From NCBI RefSeq assembly GCF_051594765.1, contig NZ_JBPPGJ010000008.1:1-64000 (forward strand): 64,000 nt of DNA. Direction: 5' to 3'. Position 1 is the first letter of the stretch. Every line of letters begins with the position of its first letter. The notes below the pieces were generated by a model. It saw only the letters and a program-made list of their open reading frames with translations. It searched no databases and was not told the origin of the DNA. This DNA is from Paenibacillus_AR sp051594765 (GTDB lineage Bacteria > Bacillota > Bacilli > Paenibacillales > NBRC-103111). A program made the translations under genes and the position numbers. Below are positions 41,435 to 50,018 of this stretch, piece after piece.

Positions 41435-41507
41435 GTTTGCCCGGGTGGGCCCGGGGTATTCCGCCCAATTCGGCCTGCCCCTATACTAGCATGAACCCCC
41501 ATTAGCG

Positions 41508-41560
41508 CGCAAAAAAACAACCCGGTCCAAGGCACGGACCCTGGACCGGGTGAATGTTTC
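41508..41560 (-). terminator. Terminator after the YfhP-like gene
   Basis: Minus strand ACCCGGTCCAGGG...CCTTGGACCGGGTTG hairpin followed by TTTTTTTGC. Confidence 0.8.
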
Positions 41561-41575
41561 ATGGAGATCGATGAT

Positions 41576-42556
41576 TCAGGTGTTCAATCCCAGCTTCTTG
41601 CACAGGCGGGCGTCGCTCAGCCAGCCTACATAGGAATCCAGCGGCTTCATGTTTCGGTCCAGCAGGAGAACGGCCACGAACGGATACTGCTTCCGGTGCT
41701 GGTAGCGCACATCCGCCCAGCGGACCTCATACCCCCAGGGGTGCTCCCGTACCTCGGCACATGCGAAGGAGGAGAAGTAGAGGAAGGATGCGATGTCCGG
41801 ATGGGACTTGGACGCTTCCACCGCGGGATGATCGTCGCAGCTTACTTGGTCGATCCACTGCAAATCGTGTTGGCGAAGCTCTCCGACGGCGTAGCTGCCG
41901 TCCATTTTGCGTTTAACCACATTCCAGTTGTTCAGGCTGACGGTGGGAATGAGATAGTACTTCTCCCCCTGTTGGAAGGTCCGGTCCTGAATGGGCAGCC
42001 GGTTCTCCAGCAGATAGTGGTGGGCGGAGCGCCAGATGTAATACAGGACGACTCCTGCATACAGAATGGGGAAGATGATCTCAGGCGGGGCCAGCTTCAC
42101 GGCCCACAGGAAGATGGCGACGACATGGGACAGGAACAGGAAAGGGTCGAAGATGTGGATGATGTTCAGCGAGACCCATCTCTCCGAGAAGGGACGGATG
42201 GCCTGGGTGCCGTAGGTATTGAAGATGTCGCTCCCTACATGCAGTACTACGGCGAGAAGAACCCATAGCCCAACGTGCCATAACGGAAGATTGGGTACGG
42301 CCAGGCCGAGCCCTGCGGTGATGAGGAGTGCCCAGAGCAGGATGGCGGGCAGGGAATGGGACGCGCCCCGGTGCTGGCGGATGTAGAGGGCGTTGCTCTT
42401 CATCCGGAAGAGCGTGTCGAAGTCAGGAGTCTGCTGGCCGATCACGGTGCCGAACAAGACGGCGGCGGCGACGGTAGGATCCTGGGCCACAACCGGGTCG
42501 ATATGGGCCAAGCCCGCCAACCCTAAGCCGAAGACCAAGTGTGTTCCGGTATCCAT
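41576..42556 (-). CDS. Membrane-bound metal-dependent hydrolase (YfhP/YdjM type)
   Basis: 326 aa. MDTGTHLVFGLGLAGLA, PDFDTLFR, RGASHSLPAILLW and HVGSDIFNTYGTQAIRPFSERW carry the His/Asp ligands of the YdjM/YfhP family of membrane hydrolases. About four to five TM in the first 200 residues, then a soluble C-terminal domain. Substrate unknown; in Bacillus yfhP represses a nearby operon. Start MDTGTH is the conserved one. A single gene with its own terminator. Confidence 0.88.
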   Translation of the reverse strand: MDTGTHLVFGLGLAGLAHIDPVVAQDPTVAAAVLFGTVIGQQTPDFDTLFRMKSNALYIRQHRGASHSLPAILLWALLITAGLGLAVPNLPLWHVGLWVLLAVVLHVGSDIFNTYGTQAIRPFSERWVSLNIIHIFDPFLFLSHVVAIFLWAVKLAPPEIIFPILYAGVVLYYIWRSAHHYLLENRLPIQDRTFQQGEKYYLIPTVSLNNWNVVKRKMDGSYAVGELRQHDLQWIDQVSCDDHPAVEASKSHPDIASFLYFSSFACAEVREHPWGYEVRWADVRYQHRKQYPFVAVLLLDRNMKPLDSYVGWLSDARLCKKLGLNT

Positions 42557-42648
42557 TCTGGCTAGTTACCTCCCATGATGTTTGAACTGGTATTATATAG
42601 TTTATCAAAATGCACCATAAAATAAATCGGCAGGAGGCACAAATTTAT

Positions 42649-42930
42649 ATGGGTACTTTGTTCCTGGAATATAAAATTGATGAGGCATCGCGGCAGCCTT
42701 ACCTGACTTGGGCACGGGACAAGCGCCTTCAGTACGGCTTTGAGCTGATGGAGGGCACCGGTCAGCCGGGACTTTTTGTCGAGCTGTGGCGGCCTGTCGG
42801 TGCGGAGGAAGGCGCTGAGTGGAGGAAGCGGAGACTGGAGCCCGGCCATCCGGACTGGTCCCCCTTGCACCAATTCGTAGAAGGCGGTGCGGCCAAGCTG
42901 CATATATGGCATTTTGAGATGATTGAATAG
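42649..42930 (+). CDS. Uncharacterised 93-aa protein
   Basis: Start ATG 42649 (AGGAGG 11 nt upstream) rather than 42610, which has no RBS. MGTLFLEYKIDEASRQPYLTWARDKRLQ, YGFELMEGTGQPGLFVELWRP and FVEGGAAKLHIWHFEMI suggest a small ferredoxin-like (NIPSNAP or monooxygenase-like) alpha/beta fold. No TM. Unknown function; divergent from the hydrolase. Confidence 0.6.
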   Translation: MGTLFLEYKIDEASRQPYLTWARDKRLQYGFELMEGTGQPGLFVELWRPVGAEEGAEWRKRRLEPGHPDWSPLHQFVEGGAAKLHIWHFEMIE

Positions 42931-43019
42931 TCCATGTTTTCCAGTAAAGATATCCATGGTTTCACCGAGGCTCGCGTTGTACCCTAATACCATGACTGCA
43001 GATGGTAAGGGGGAACGGC

Positions 43020-44867
43020 ATGAATAGAGAGTCCATCTTTCGAGGATATGTCCGGGATAACCGGAAACCTTACTTATTTGGTTTTGCATTATTGTCCATT
43101 TCTTGCTTACTGCAGCTGTGGATCCCCGAGCTCATGGGGGCGTTCACCGATAAGCTGAAGGAGCACCGGCTGACTTACGGCGAGGCAGTCCGATATGCCC
43201 TGATGTTGACGGCGGTCGGATTCGGCGTCGCTTTTTTTCGTTCCACGGGAAGGACGTATCTGTTCCGGCTCTCCCGGGTGCTGGAGATGAAGGTCCGGGG
43301 CGAGCTGTTCGCCCATTGGGAGCGGCTGTCGGCCCAATACTTCAACAACCAGCGGATCGGCGATCTGATGTCCCACGCCATCAGCGACGTGGGGGTCATC
43401 CGCGAGGTGACCATGGGCGGCATCTTCATGGTGATGGAGGCCTTCGTACTGATCACGGTGACGGTGATCGCCATGGTGACGACCATCGACCCGTGGCTGA
43501 CGCTGTTCACCATGCTGCCGCTGCCGCTTCTGAGCATCCTCGCTTACAAGTTCAACCGTCGGATCATGAGCCAGTCGGCCCAGGTGCAGGAGGCGGTGGC
43601 CACGCTAACCAGCCGCGTGCAGGAGTTCGTGGCCGGCATCCGTGTGGTGAAGGCCTACGTGCAGGAGTCCGCGGAGGAAGAGCTGTTCACCCGGGACAAC
43701 CGGGACGCGGTGGAGAAGAACCGGCGCTTCGCCCGGTCGAATTCGCTGTTCGGGGCGCTGAGCTCGGCGGTGGTCGGCTTCAGCTTCCTCGTATCCGTCG
43801 TTTTGGGCGGCTTGCTGGTGCTTAAGGGAACCATCAGCCTGGGGGATTTCGTCGCTTTCAATACGTACCTGTCCCTGCTCATGGGCCCTATCGAGAACCT
43901 GGGCAAGGTCGTCAATCAGATACAGCGGGGCAAAGCCTCGGAGGAGCGGCTGTTGACCATTCTGAATACGGAGCCGGACGTGGTGGACGACGAGTCGGCG
44001 GTGGAAGGCATCGACCAGCTGGAGGGAGACCTCGAGATCCGGAACCTGACCTTCTATTATCCGGAGGCCAAGGAGCCGACGCTCCGGAACCTGAATCTCC
44101 GGGTGCCGAAGGGAACGAGCCTGGCCATCGTCGGCCGGGTCGGCAGCGGCAAGAGCACGCTGATCCATCTGCTGGTCCGGATGTACAATCCGCCTAAGGG
44201 CACCGTCTTCATCGACGGCCACGACATACACGAGATTCCGCTCAAGACGCTGCGGGGCCAGGTCGGCATCGTGCCGCAGGATCCCTTCCTCTTCTCCTCG
44301 ACGATCCGGGACAACATCGGCTTCGATCCCTTGCCCCATTCGGAAGACGACATTGTGGAAGCGGCCAAAATCGCCCAGGTGTACGACAACATCCTGGAGT
44401 TCCCCGAGCAGTTCGACACCACGCTGGGGGAGCGGGGCGTCTCCTTGTCCGGCGGCCAGCGCCAGCGGGTGAGCATCGCCCGGGCGGTGATCAAGAAGCC
44501 GTCCGTCCTGATCTTCGACGACAGCTTATCCGCCGTGGATACGGTAACGGAGGATCTGATTCTGCAGGGGCTCCACTCCGTCATGAACGACCGGACCACC
44601 ATCATCATCGGCCATCGGATCTCCTCGGTCCGCCACGCCGATCAGATTGTGGTTCTGGAGGAGGGCCGGATCGCGGAGCGGGGCAGCCACGAGGAGCTGC
44701 TGGAGCGCAACGGGCTGTATGCGGACCTGTACCGCAAGCAGCAGCTAGATGAAGTGGCCGAGCGGCTTCCCGGTGAGACGGAGGCCTGCGAAGAACGTCC
44801 TGAAGCCGGAACGCGGCAGCGTGGCGCCGGTATCGGCAGCTTGACCCGGGGAGGTGCGGCAGGATGA
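43020..44867 (+). CDS. Heterodimeric ABC exporter subunit 1 (YheI/BmrC-like, degenerate NBD)
   Basis: 615 aa from ATG 43020. Six TM in residues 15-300, then the NBD: Walker A GRVGSGKSTL, signature LSGGQRQRVS, Walker B LIFDDSLSAVD. The residue after Walker B is Asp, not the catalytic Glu, so the site it completes hydrolyses ATP poorly. The C-terminal extension (after RKQQLDEV) is variable. Its stop overlaps the ATG of subunit 2 (ATGA). Together they resemble the Bacillus BmrCD/YheIH multidrug exporter. Confidence 0.92.
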   Translation: MNRESIFRGYVRDNRKPYLFGFALLSISCLLQLWIPELMGAFTDKLKEHRLTYGEAVRYALMLTAVGFGVAFFRSTGRTYLFRLSRVLEMKVRGELFAHWERLSAQYFNNQRIGDLMSHAISDVGVIREVTMGGIFMVMEAFVLITVTVIAMVTTIDPWLTLFTMLPLPLLSILAYKFNRRIMSQSAQVQEAVATLTSRVQEFVAGIRVVKAYVQESAEEELFTRDNRDAVEKNRRFARSNSLFGALSSAVVGFSFLVSVVLGGLLVLKGTISLGDFVAFNTYLSLLMGPIENLGKVVNQIQRGKASEERLLTILNTEPDVVDDESAVEGIDQLEGDLEIRNLTFYYPEAKEPTLRNLNLRVPKGTSLAIVGRVGSGKSTLIHLLVRMYNPPKGTVFIDGHDIHEIPLKTLRGQVGIVPQDPFLFSSTIRDNIGFDPLPHSEDDIVEAAKIAQVYDNILEFPEQFDTTLGERGVSLSGGQRQRVSIARAVIKKPSVLIFDDSLSAVDTVTEDLILQGLHSVMNDRTTIIIGHRISSVRHADQIVVLEEGRIAERGSHEELLERNGLYADLYRKQQLDEVAERLPGETEACEERPEAGTRQRGAGIGSLTRGGAAG

Positions 44868-47005
44868 ACATCCATCAGGAGAAGGAGCATACGGGACTGA
44901 AGGATACCCAGCTGCTGCGGAGGATGACGGAATATGCGCTTCCATATTGGAAGTCGATCCTAGTCTGTCTGGCCCTGGCGTTCCTTATCGTGCTGGCGGA
45001 GCTGGCGCGGCCTTATCTGCTCAAGATCGCCATCGACGATCATATTAACGGCTTGTCCAAGCCGATGCTCACCGTCTCGGCGTCGGAGCCCGGAGCGCGG
45101 GACCGGTTGAAGGCCTACGGCAAGGACATGATGGAAAGCGGCGGCGAGCTCTATGTGCGGCTGAAAGCCTCGGAGGTCTCCAAGCTGGAGGGCGCCGTGC
45201 CCTCCGGGATGTCGAAGGTCCAGATCGTAGAGACCGGCGGCAAGCACGTGCTGATCCGGGGCTGGCTTCCCGGGGAAGCCGACTCCTTGGACCTGACCTT
45301 GTCCGAGCCGCAGACCAAGGGAGGGCTGCTGACTCTTGCGGCTGGCGGCGTCCAGTATGGAGCCCAGGAGCTGGATTCTGCGACCCTCCAGGATTTCCGG
45401 TCTCCGGACTACCGCGGCTTCCTGACCATCGGCCTGCTGTTCCTGGCGGCGGTGGCCGGCGGCTCGCTCTTGACCTATTGGCAGAACAACCTGCTGCAGT
45501 ATACCGGGCAGCATATTATTTTCAACATCCGCCAGCAGCTCTTCGCCCACTTGTCCAAGATGTCCATGTCGTTCTTCGACCGGAACCCGGTGGGCCGGCT
45601 GGTCGTGCGGGTCACCCAGGATACGGAGTCGCTGAACCAGCTGTATTCGCAGGTCATCGTCAATCTGGTGAAGGACGTGATCATGATCCTGGGCGTCTTC
45701 GTCATCATGCTCCAGCTGTCGGTGAAGCTGTCGCTGATCGCCTTCGCGGTGCTCCCGGTGCTGGCTGTCATCACGGTCTGGTACCGGACGTTGATCCGGG
45801 ATGCCCAGCGGCGGAGCCGGATTATCCTGTCTCGGCTGAACTCCTTCCTGGCGGAGAATCTGTCCGGCATCCGGATCACCCAGATGTTCATCCGGGAGGA
45901 CCGTCAACGGGAGCAGTTCGACCATCTGAACGGGGATTATTATAAGGCGGGGATGACGGGGACGGTGGTCAACTCGATTTTTCAGCCGGCCATCGGGTTC
46001 CTGGGGAATCTGTCCATCGCGCTCCTGCTCTGGTACGGCGGGGCCAAGGTGCTGGACGGGGCGGTGACCTTCGGCGTCGTGTACGCCTTCACCCACTATA
46101 TCCGGCAGTTTTTCCAGCCTCTCCAGAGCTTGGCGGAGAAGTACAACCAGATCCAGACGGCCATGGTCGGCGCGGACCGGATCGTGGATATGCTGAATGA
46201 GAAGCCGGGCATCACGGACCATCCGGAGCCGGTACGGCTTCAGGAGCCCGTCCAGGGCGAGATCCGCTTTGAGAACGTCTGGTTCGCCTACAACGCGGAG
46301 GAGTGGGTGCTGAAGGACGTCAGCTTCACCATCCGTCCGGGCCAGACCGTCGCTTTCGTCGGAGCCACCGGTGCGGGTAAAAGCTCCATCATCCAGCTGA
46401 TCAACCGCTTCTATGACGTTCAGAAGGGACGCATTACGCTGGACGGCACCGATATACGGCTGATCCCCCTCGATAAGCTGCGGCGCACCATCAGCGTGGT
46501 CCAGCAGGACGTGTTCCTGTTCACCGGGGATATCGCGCATAACATCCGCCTGAACAACGCGTCCATTACGGACCGTCAGGTGGAAGAGGCGGCGCGGATG
46601 GTCCATCTGGACGATTGGATGAAGAAGCTGCCGGACGGCTACCGGACTATGCTGGGCGAGCGGGGGGTAACGCTGTCCCTCGGGGAGCGGCAGCTCTTGT
46701 CCTTCGCCCGGGCCGTGGCCTTCCGGCCTCAGATCCTGATCCTGGACGAAGCCACGTCCAACATCGACACGGAGACGGAGCTGGCGGTGCAGGATGCGCT
46801 CTATGCCATCTCCAAGGGCCGGACCACGCTGATCGTCGCCCACCGGCTCTCTACCATCCAGCACGCGGACCAGATCATCGTCATGCACAAGGGCAAGGTG
46901 CGCGAGAGCGGCAGCCACTTCCAGCTGCTGGCCAAGCGGGGTTATTACTACAAGCTCTATGAGCTACAGTACAAGGAACGGGAACGGGAGCAGCTGGTAC
47001 CGTGA
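44864..47005 (+). CDS. Heterodimeric ABC exporter subunit 2 (YheH/BmrD-like, with extracellular domain)
   Basis: 713 aa. Between TM1 and TM2 an insert of about 140 residues (about 65-200) forms an extracellular domain as in BmrD. NBD: Walker A GATGAGKSSI, Walker B LILDEATSNID with the catalytic Glu, but signature LSLGERQLLS instead of LSGGQ. The pairing puts subunit 1's Walker A/B (Asp) and subunit 2's degenerate signature in one site, and the intact residues in the other: a textbook asymmetric heterodimer. Probably a drug or lipid exporter; substrate unknown. No attenuator is visible upstream of the pair. Confidence 0.93.
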   Translation: MNIHQEKEHTGLKDTQLLRRMTEYALPYWKSILVCLALAFLIVLAELARPYLLKIAIDDHINGLSKPMLTVSASEPGARDRLKAYGKDMMESGGELYVRLKASEVSKLEGAVPSGMSKVQIVETGGKHVLIRGWLPGEADSLDLTLSEPQTKGGLLTLAAGGVQYGAQELDSATLQDFRSPDYRGFLTIGLLFLAAVAGGSLLTYWQNNLLQYTGQHIIFNIRQQLFAHLSKMSMSFFDRNPVGRLVVRVTQDTESLNQLYSQVIVNLVKDVIMILGVFVIMLQLSVKLSLIAFAVLPVLAVITVWYRTLIRDAQRRSRIILSRLNSFLAENLSGIRITQMFIREDRQREQFDHLNGDYYKAGMTGTVVNSIFQPAIGFLGNLSIALLLWYGGAKVLDGAVTFGVVYAFTHYIRQFFQPLQSLAEKYNQIQTAMVGADRIVDMLNEKPGITDHPEPVRLQEPVQGEIRFENVWFAYNAEEWVLKDVSFTIRPGQTVAFVGATGAGKSSIIQLINRFYDVQKGRITLDGTDIRLIPLDKLRRTISVVQQDVFLFTGDIAHNIRLNNASITDRQVEEAARMVHLDDWMKKLPDGYRTMLGERGVTLSLGERQLLSFARAVAFRPQILILDEATSNIDTETELAVQDALYAISKGRTTLIVAHRLSTIQHADQIIVMHKGKVRESGSHFQLLAKRGYYYKLYELQYKEREREQLVP

Positions 47006-47170
47006 CGCCTTTGCTCCGCAGCGAATGAGAGGGCAACTCCCTCTAGAATCGTGAACATCTCGTGACGAAAGGAACGGATGGACCGCGCAAATGCTCCGAA
47101 ACGTAAAATTCTTGGGTCCGGATACCGTTAAATGGAATAGTGACCCAGAACATCATCAAAGGAGCAAGCC

Positions 47171-48226
47171 ATGAATGTGCGACAATTTATCATCGGGATC
47201 GTGTCCACCGTCGGAGCAGGGGTGATAGCCCTTACCCTCTTCGTGTTGGTGTACACGAACCTGAATCCCAGCGTGATCCATGCGGATACGCCGGCAGCGA
47301 AATCTGCTGCGGAAGCCCGGCCATCTTCGGCACTACCGGCGGATTCGTCGGAGCCGCTGCTCTCCTTCTTCGTCATCAGCGATCTGCACATCAGCTCCGG
47401 CATCCCCAGCCTGTCCGATCATCTGAACCGGGCCTTGCTCGATATCGAATCGTTCGGCAGCCAAGCACAGGCGCTGTTCATGACCGGGGATCTGACAGAT
47501 GCGGGAACGCCTGCCGATTATAAGGAATTGAAGAGAGTCCTGTCCGGCCATACCCTGCCTCCCATACACGCCAATATGGGCAACCACGATTATTACAACG
47601 TGTGGATCAACAACAGCGGGCGGTGGAGTCAAGGGACGTTTCCAAACGGCAAGACGGATGATATGGCCCGGAAGGCGTTCACTTCGTTTTTTGGCTTGGA
47701 GAAGCCTTATCATGATGTATGGATCAACGGCTACCATTTCATTCTTCTTTCTCAGGAAACCTACGTGCAGGAGAAGAAGGAGGTTGGTGAAGGGGCCTGG
47801 TACTCCGAGGAGCAGCTGAAGTGGTTCGCGCAGAAAATGGCCGAGAAAACAAATGGAAAACCGGTCTTCGTCCTGGTCCATCAAGAGCTTCCACCGCCCG
47901 GTCGTGACGGAGCCAGCCAGACGATTCTCCAAGCCGACCGCGTTCGCAGCATCCTGAAGGCTTATCCGAACGTGTTCGTGTTCTCCGGGGATACGCATGA
48001 GGACTTGACCTCCCCGACGGAGCATTACATCCGCAAGGAAGCTTTCCATTGGTTCCGCAACTCTTCGGTCGGACGGGTGCTGGACAGCGCTTCCCAATAT
48101 GTAAGAAAGGACGCCGCCCAAGGCTTGTTCGTGGAGGTGTATCCCGGCAAGGTCGTCCTCCGCGGACGCGAATTCAGCGACCGGACTTGGATTCAGCAAG
48201 CCTATTGGAGTGTGCCTCTGAAATAA
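47171..48226 (+). CDS. Secreted or membrane-anchored metallophosphoesterase
   Basis: 351 aa. N-terminal TM/signal (IIGIVSTVGAGVIALTLFVLVYT). Calcineurin-like motifs: ISDLH, GDLTD, GNHD, LVHQ and GDTHED. The last block is usually GHxH; GDTH is a variant. Dimetal phosphoesterase facing outside; substrate unknown. RBS AAAGGAG. Monocistronic with a long shared terminator. Confidence 0.85.
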   Translation: MNVRQFIIGIVSTVGAGVIALTLFVLVYTNLNPSVIHADTPAAKSAAEARPSSALPADSSEPLLSFFVISDLHISSGIPSLSDHLNRALLDIESFGSQAQALFMTGDLTDAGTPADYKELKRVLSGHTLPPIHANMGNHDYYNVWINNSGRWSQGTFPNGKTDDMARKAFTSFFGLEKPYHDVWINGYHFILLSQETYVQEKKEVGEGAWYSEEQLKWFAQKMAEKTNGKPVFVLVHQELPPPGRDGASQTILQADRVRSILKAYPNVFVFSGDTHEDLTSPTEHYIRKEAFHWFRNSSVGRVLDSASQYVRKDAAQGLFVEVYPGKVVLRGREFSDRTWIQQAYWSVPLK

Positions 48227-48233
48227 TCAGTCT

Positions 48234-48298
48234 GATGCCAATAGCCCCCAAAATGGCGGTTCTCACCGCGGTCTTGGGGGCTGTTGGCATTCCTTAAC
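48234..48298. terminator. Bidirectional terminator between phosphoesterase and gerQ
   Basis: TGCCAATAGCCCCCAA and its near-complement TTGGGGGCTGTTGGCA, with an inner GCGGTTCTCACCGC hairpin. Confidence 0.75.
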
Positions 48299-48309
48299 GG
48301 TCTTAACGA

Positions 48310-48786
48310 TTAACGTCCTGTGGTAATCTGGCCCGGAAAGAAGTAATTCAGCTCCTCGTCAAAGGTGACATAATCGAGGTTCACCATCAGCAGCAGGAAG
48401 CGGGTGCCGCTCTGCGGGTCGCTGATGATGATGTGGTCCCGGCCTGCCGCTTCCACCCGGCCGCGGAAGATTTTGGCGTTCCACTCGCGGTTGTTCTCAT
48501 AAGTCATGTAGAAGGTGCCGATCTTGCCCAGGTTCAGGCGGAGAATATTCTCAATGTAGGACTGCTCCAGAGGAAGCTGGCTCTGGGGGCCGCCGGGCGC
48601 ACCGGGAACGGGGCCAGGAACGCCTCCTGCGCCGGGGATGGCGCTGCCTGCCGGAACCGGCGGTACCATTCCTGCTTCCTGCTGGGGAAACATGGGGACT
48701 TGCGCTCCGCCCATAGGCGCGGTCTGCGCCGGATAGCCGTACGGAGTGGCCGTACCGGCGAACCGGTTGTAAGGGTAATTCATCAT
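48310..48786 (-). CDS. gerQ: Spore coat protein GerQ
   Basis: 158 aa from ATG 48786; ATG 48798 abuts AGGAGG without spacing, so the second start is preferred but uncertain. N-terminal Pro/Gly/Gln-rich half (PGPVPGAPGGPQSQ), then the conserved GerQ C-terminus: EQSYIENILRLNLGKIGTFYMTYENNREWNAKIFRGRVEAAGRDHIIISDP. GerQ is cross-linked in the coat and is needed for CwlJ localisation. It follows cwlJ, as in Bacillus. Confidence 0.93.
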   Translation of the reverse strand: MMNYPYNRFAGTATPYGYPAQTAPMGGAQVPMFPQQEAGMVPPVPAGSAIPGAGGVPGPVPGAPGGPQSQLPLEQSYIENILRLNLGKIGTFYMTYENNREWNAKIFRGRVEAAGRDHIIISDPQSGTRFLLLMVNLDYVTFDEELNYFFPGQITTGR

Positions 48787-48835
48787 GTTTCTTTTCATCC
48801 TCCTTTATGGGGTGAACCATGGATCACGAATGGGG

Positions 48836-49261
48836 TTAAGAGTAGACACGAGGACAATTCTGAGAGGTGGGGGCGAAGAAGCAGTGTTTTTTGAAACGTC
48901 CGGTGTTCGGCTGATCGTACCATTGGCCCGGACATCCTCCTTCCGGACGGAAAAACCAGAGCGCATTGCTGGCAGGATGCTGGCGTTCTCCGTTAATGAC
49001 GCGTTGGGCCAGACGAATCTCCCTGTCCCGCGCCCTCTGATAGAAGTAGCCCTTGACGGTGGCCTCGAAGCCTCCTGGGCGCTGGTAGACCATCTGCTGA
49101 AGATCGCGGATTTCCTTGAAGTCCAGACAATTGGCCTTCACCCGATTGACCCCCACATTGCCGACCATCAGCATGCCCAGCTCACCCTCTCCCTCCGCTT
49201 CCGCCCGCATAAGCCGGGCCAGCAGCCTGACGTGATTGGAATTGGCTTTGATGACGGGCAA
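48836..49261 (-). CDS. cwlJ: Spore cortex-lytic enzyme CwlJ
   Basis: 141 aa, TTG start with GGGAGGGGGGAAC upstream. RLMRAEAEGEGELGMLMVGNVGVNRV contains the conserved catalytic Glu of the SleB/CwlJ family; FYQRARDREIRLAQRVINGERQHPASNALWFFRP follows. No signal peptide, as usual for CwlJ, which is placed in the coat with GerQ. Acts during germination on cortex muramic-delta-lactam peptidoglycan. A possible sigma-E -10 (CATAAATT, minus strand at 49397-49404) lies 136 bp upstream. Confidence 0.93.
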   Translation of the reverse strand: MPVIKANSNHVRLLARLMRAEAEGEGELGMLMVGNVGVNRVKANCLDFKEIRDLQQMVYQRPGGFEATVKGYFYQRARDREIRLAQRVINGERQHPASNALWFFRPEGGCPGQWYDQPNTGRFKKHCFFAPTSQNCPRVYS

Positions 49262-50018
49262 TTCGTTCCCCCCTCCCTATGTAGGCAGCTGCCGGCCGAC
49301 CGGTATCCGTTCGAGCCGCCTGAAGCAAGCTGCAACGGAATAGGATCTGGGCGGGCGCATGCTCCGGTGCATCCGCAGCGACGGCAGACTCTGTAAAATT
49401 TATGCAGAGTAAAGCGTAAAAATCCCGCCTATGCAGGATTCGGATGCGGAAAAATGGAGAAGGATGTCCACCCGCCATCGGACGCTGATCTAGACGTTTT
49501 GGAAGAGGGGGCGTGATCCCAGTGTGAAGAAGGCGCTGCGCGGTTGATGGCATACTTCGGCTCGTGATGAGAAGACGGGGCCTGCAGGCCTCGCAGAAAC
49601 GGCGGCGAAGCCCTCCGCGCTTTCCTACGTTTCGCCAGCTTACGGTGGCGAATCGCTTATCCCGGTATGGTATCGGTAGGTGGCTCTGGTTGGCTTTGTC
49701 GATATTTCCGGGGAAATAGCAGGGGGAGTATGGCGCGGCTCACATTCTGTAAGCGCTTGTTGACGCCGTTAGACAAAGCAGAACGCTCATGACAAGCCAG
49801 TCGATTGTGGCGGCAGACGCTTAGAAGTGGGAGGATAGCCTCGTTAAGCCAAGGATTATTCGGGTGAATTTTCGACAATTTTGGGATAAAAGCCCGAAAA
49901 ATCATCGTCTGTTGACGGATATATGGGCAATTATTACTAGTTTATGTTACAATAGTTGACATACAACAGGGGTTGACGGGATACGAGGATGAGGCAGAAT
50001 GATCGAGGCGGTGGAAGC
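49262..50018. other. 757-bp intergenic region without a credible gene
   Basis: Holds the upstream regions of cwlJ and of the chemoreceptor. I see several imperfect hairpins (ATTTCCGGGGAAAT near 49704-49717), a cre-like TGTAAGCGCTTGTT near 49748, and a TTGACA-like box near 49955. The minus-strand ORF 49657-49905 has no RBS and a composition unlike its neighbours. Nothing firm. Confidence 0.5.

Noticed and set aside
44960..46918. 652-codon minus-strand frame opposite ABC subunit 2
   Set aside because: Shadow of a real gene with clear Walker motifs; the antisense product is low complexity (His/Gln/Leu/Arg) with no motif.
49657..49905. 82-codon minus-strand ORF in the cwlJ-chemoreceptor gap
   Set aside because: No RBS, no homology that I recognise, and repeat-like segments (AILPLL twice) that look like non-coding repeats.
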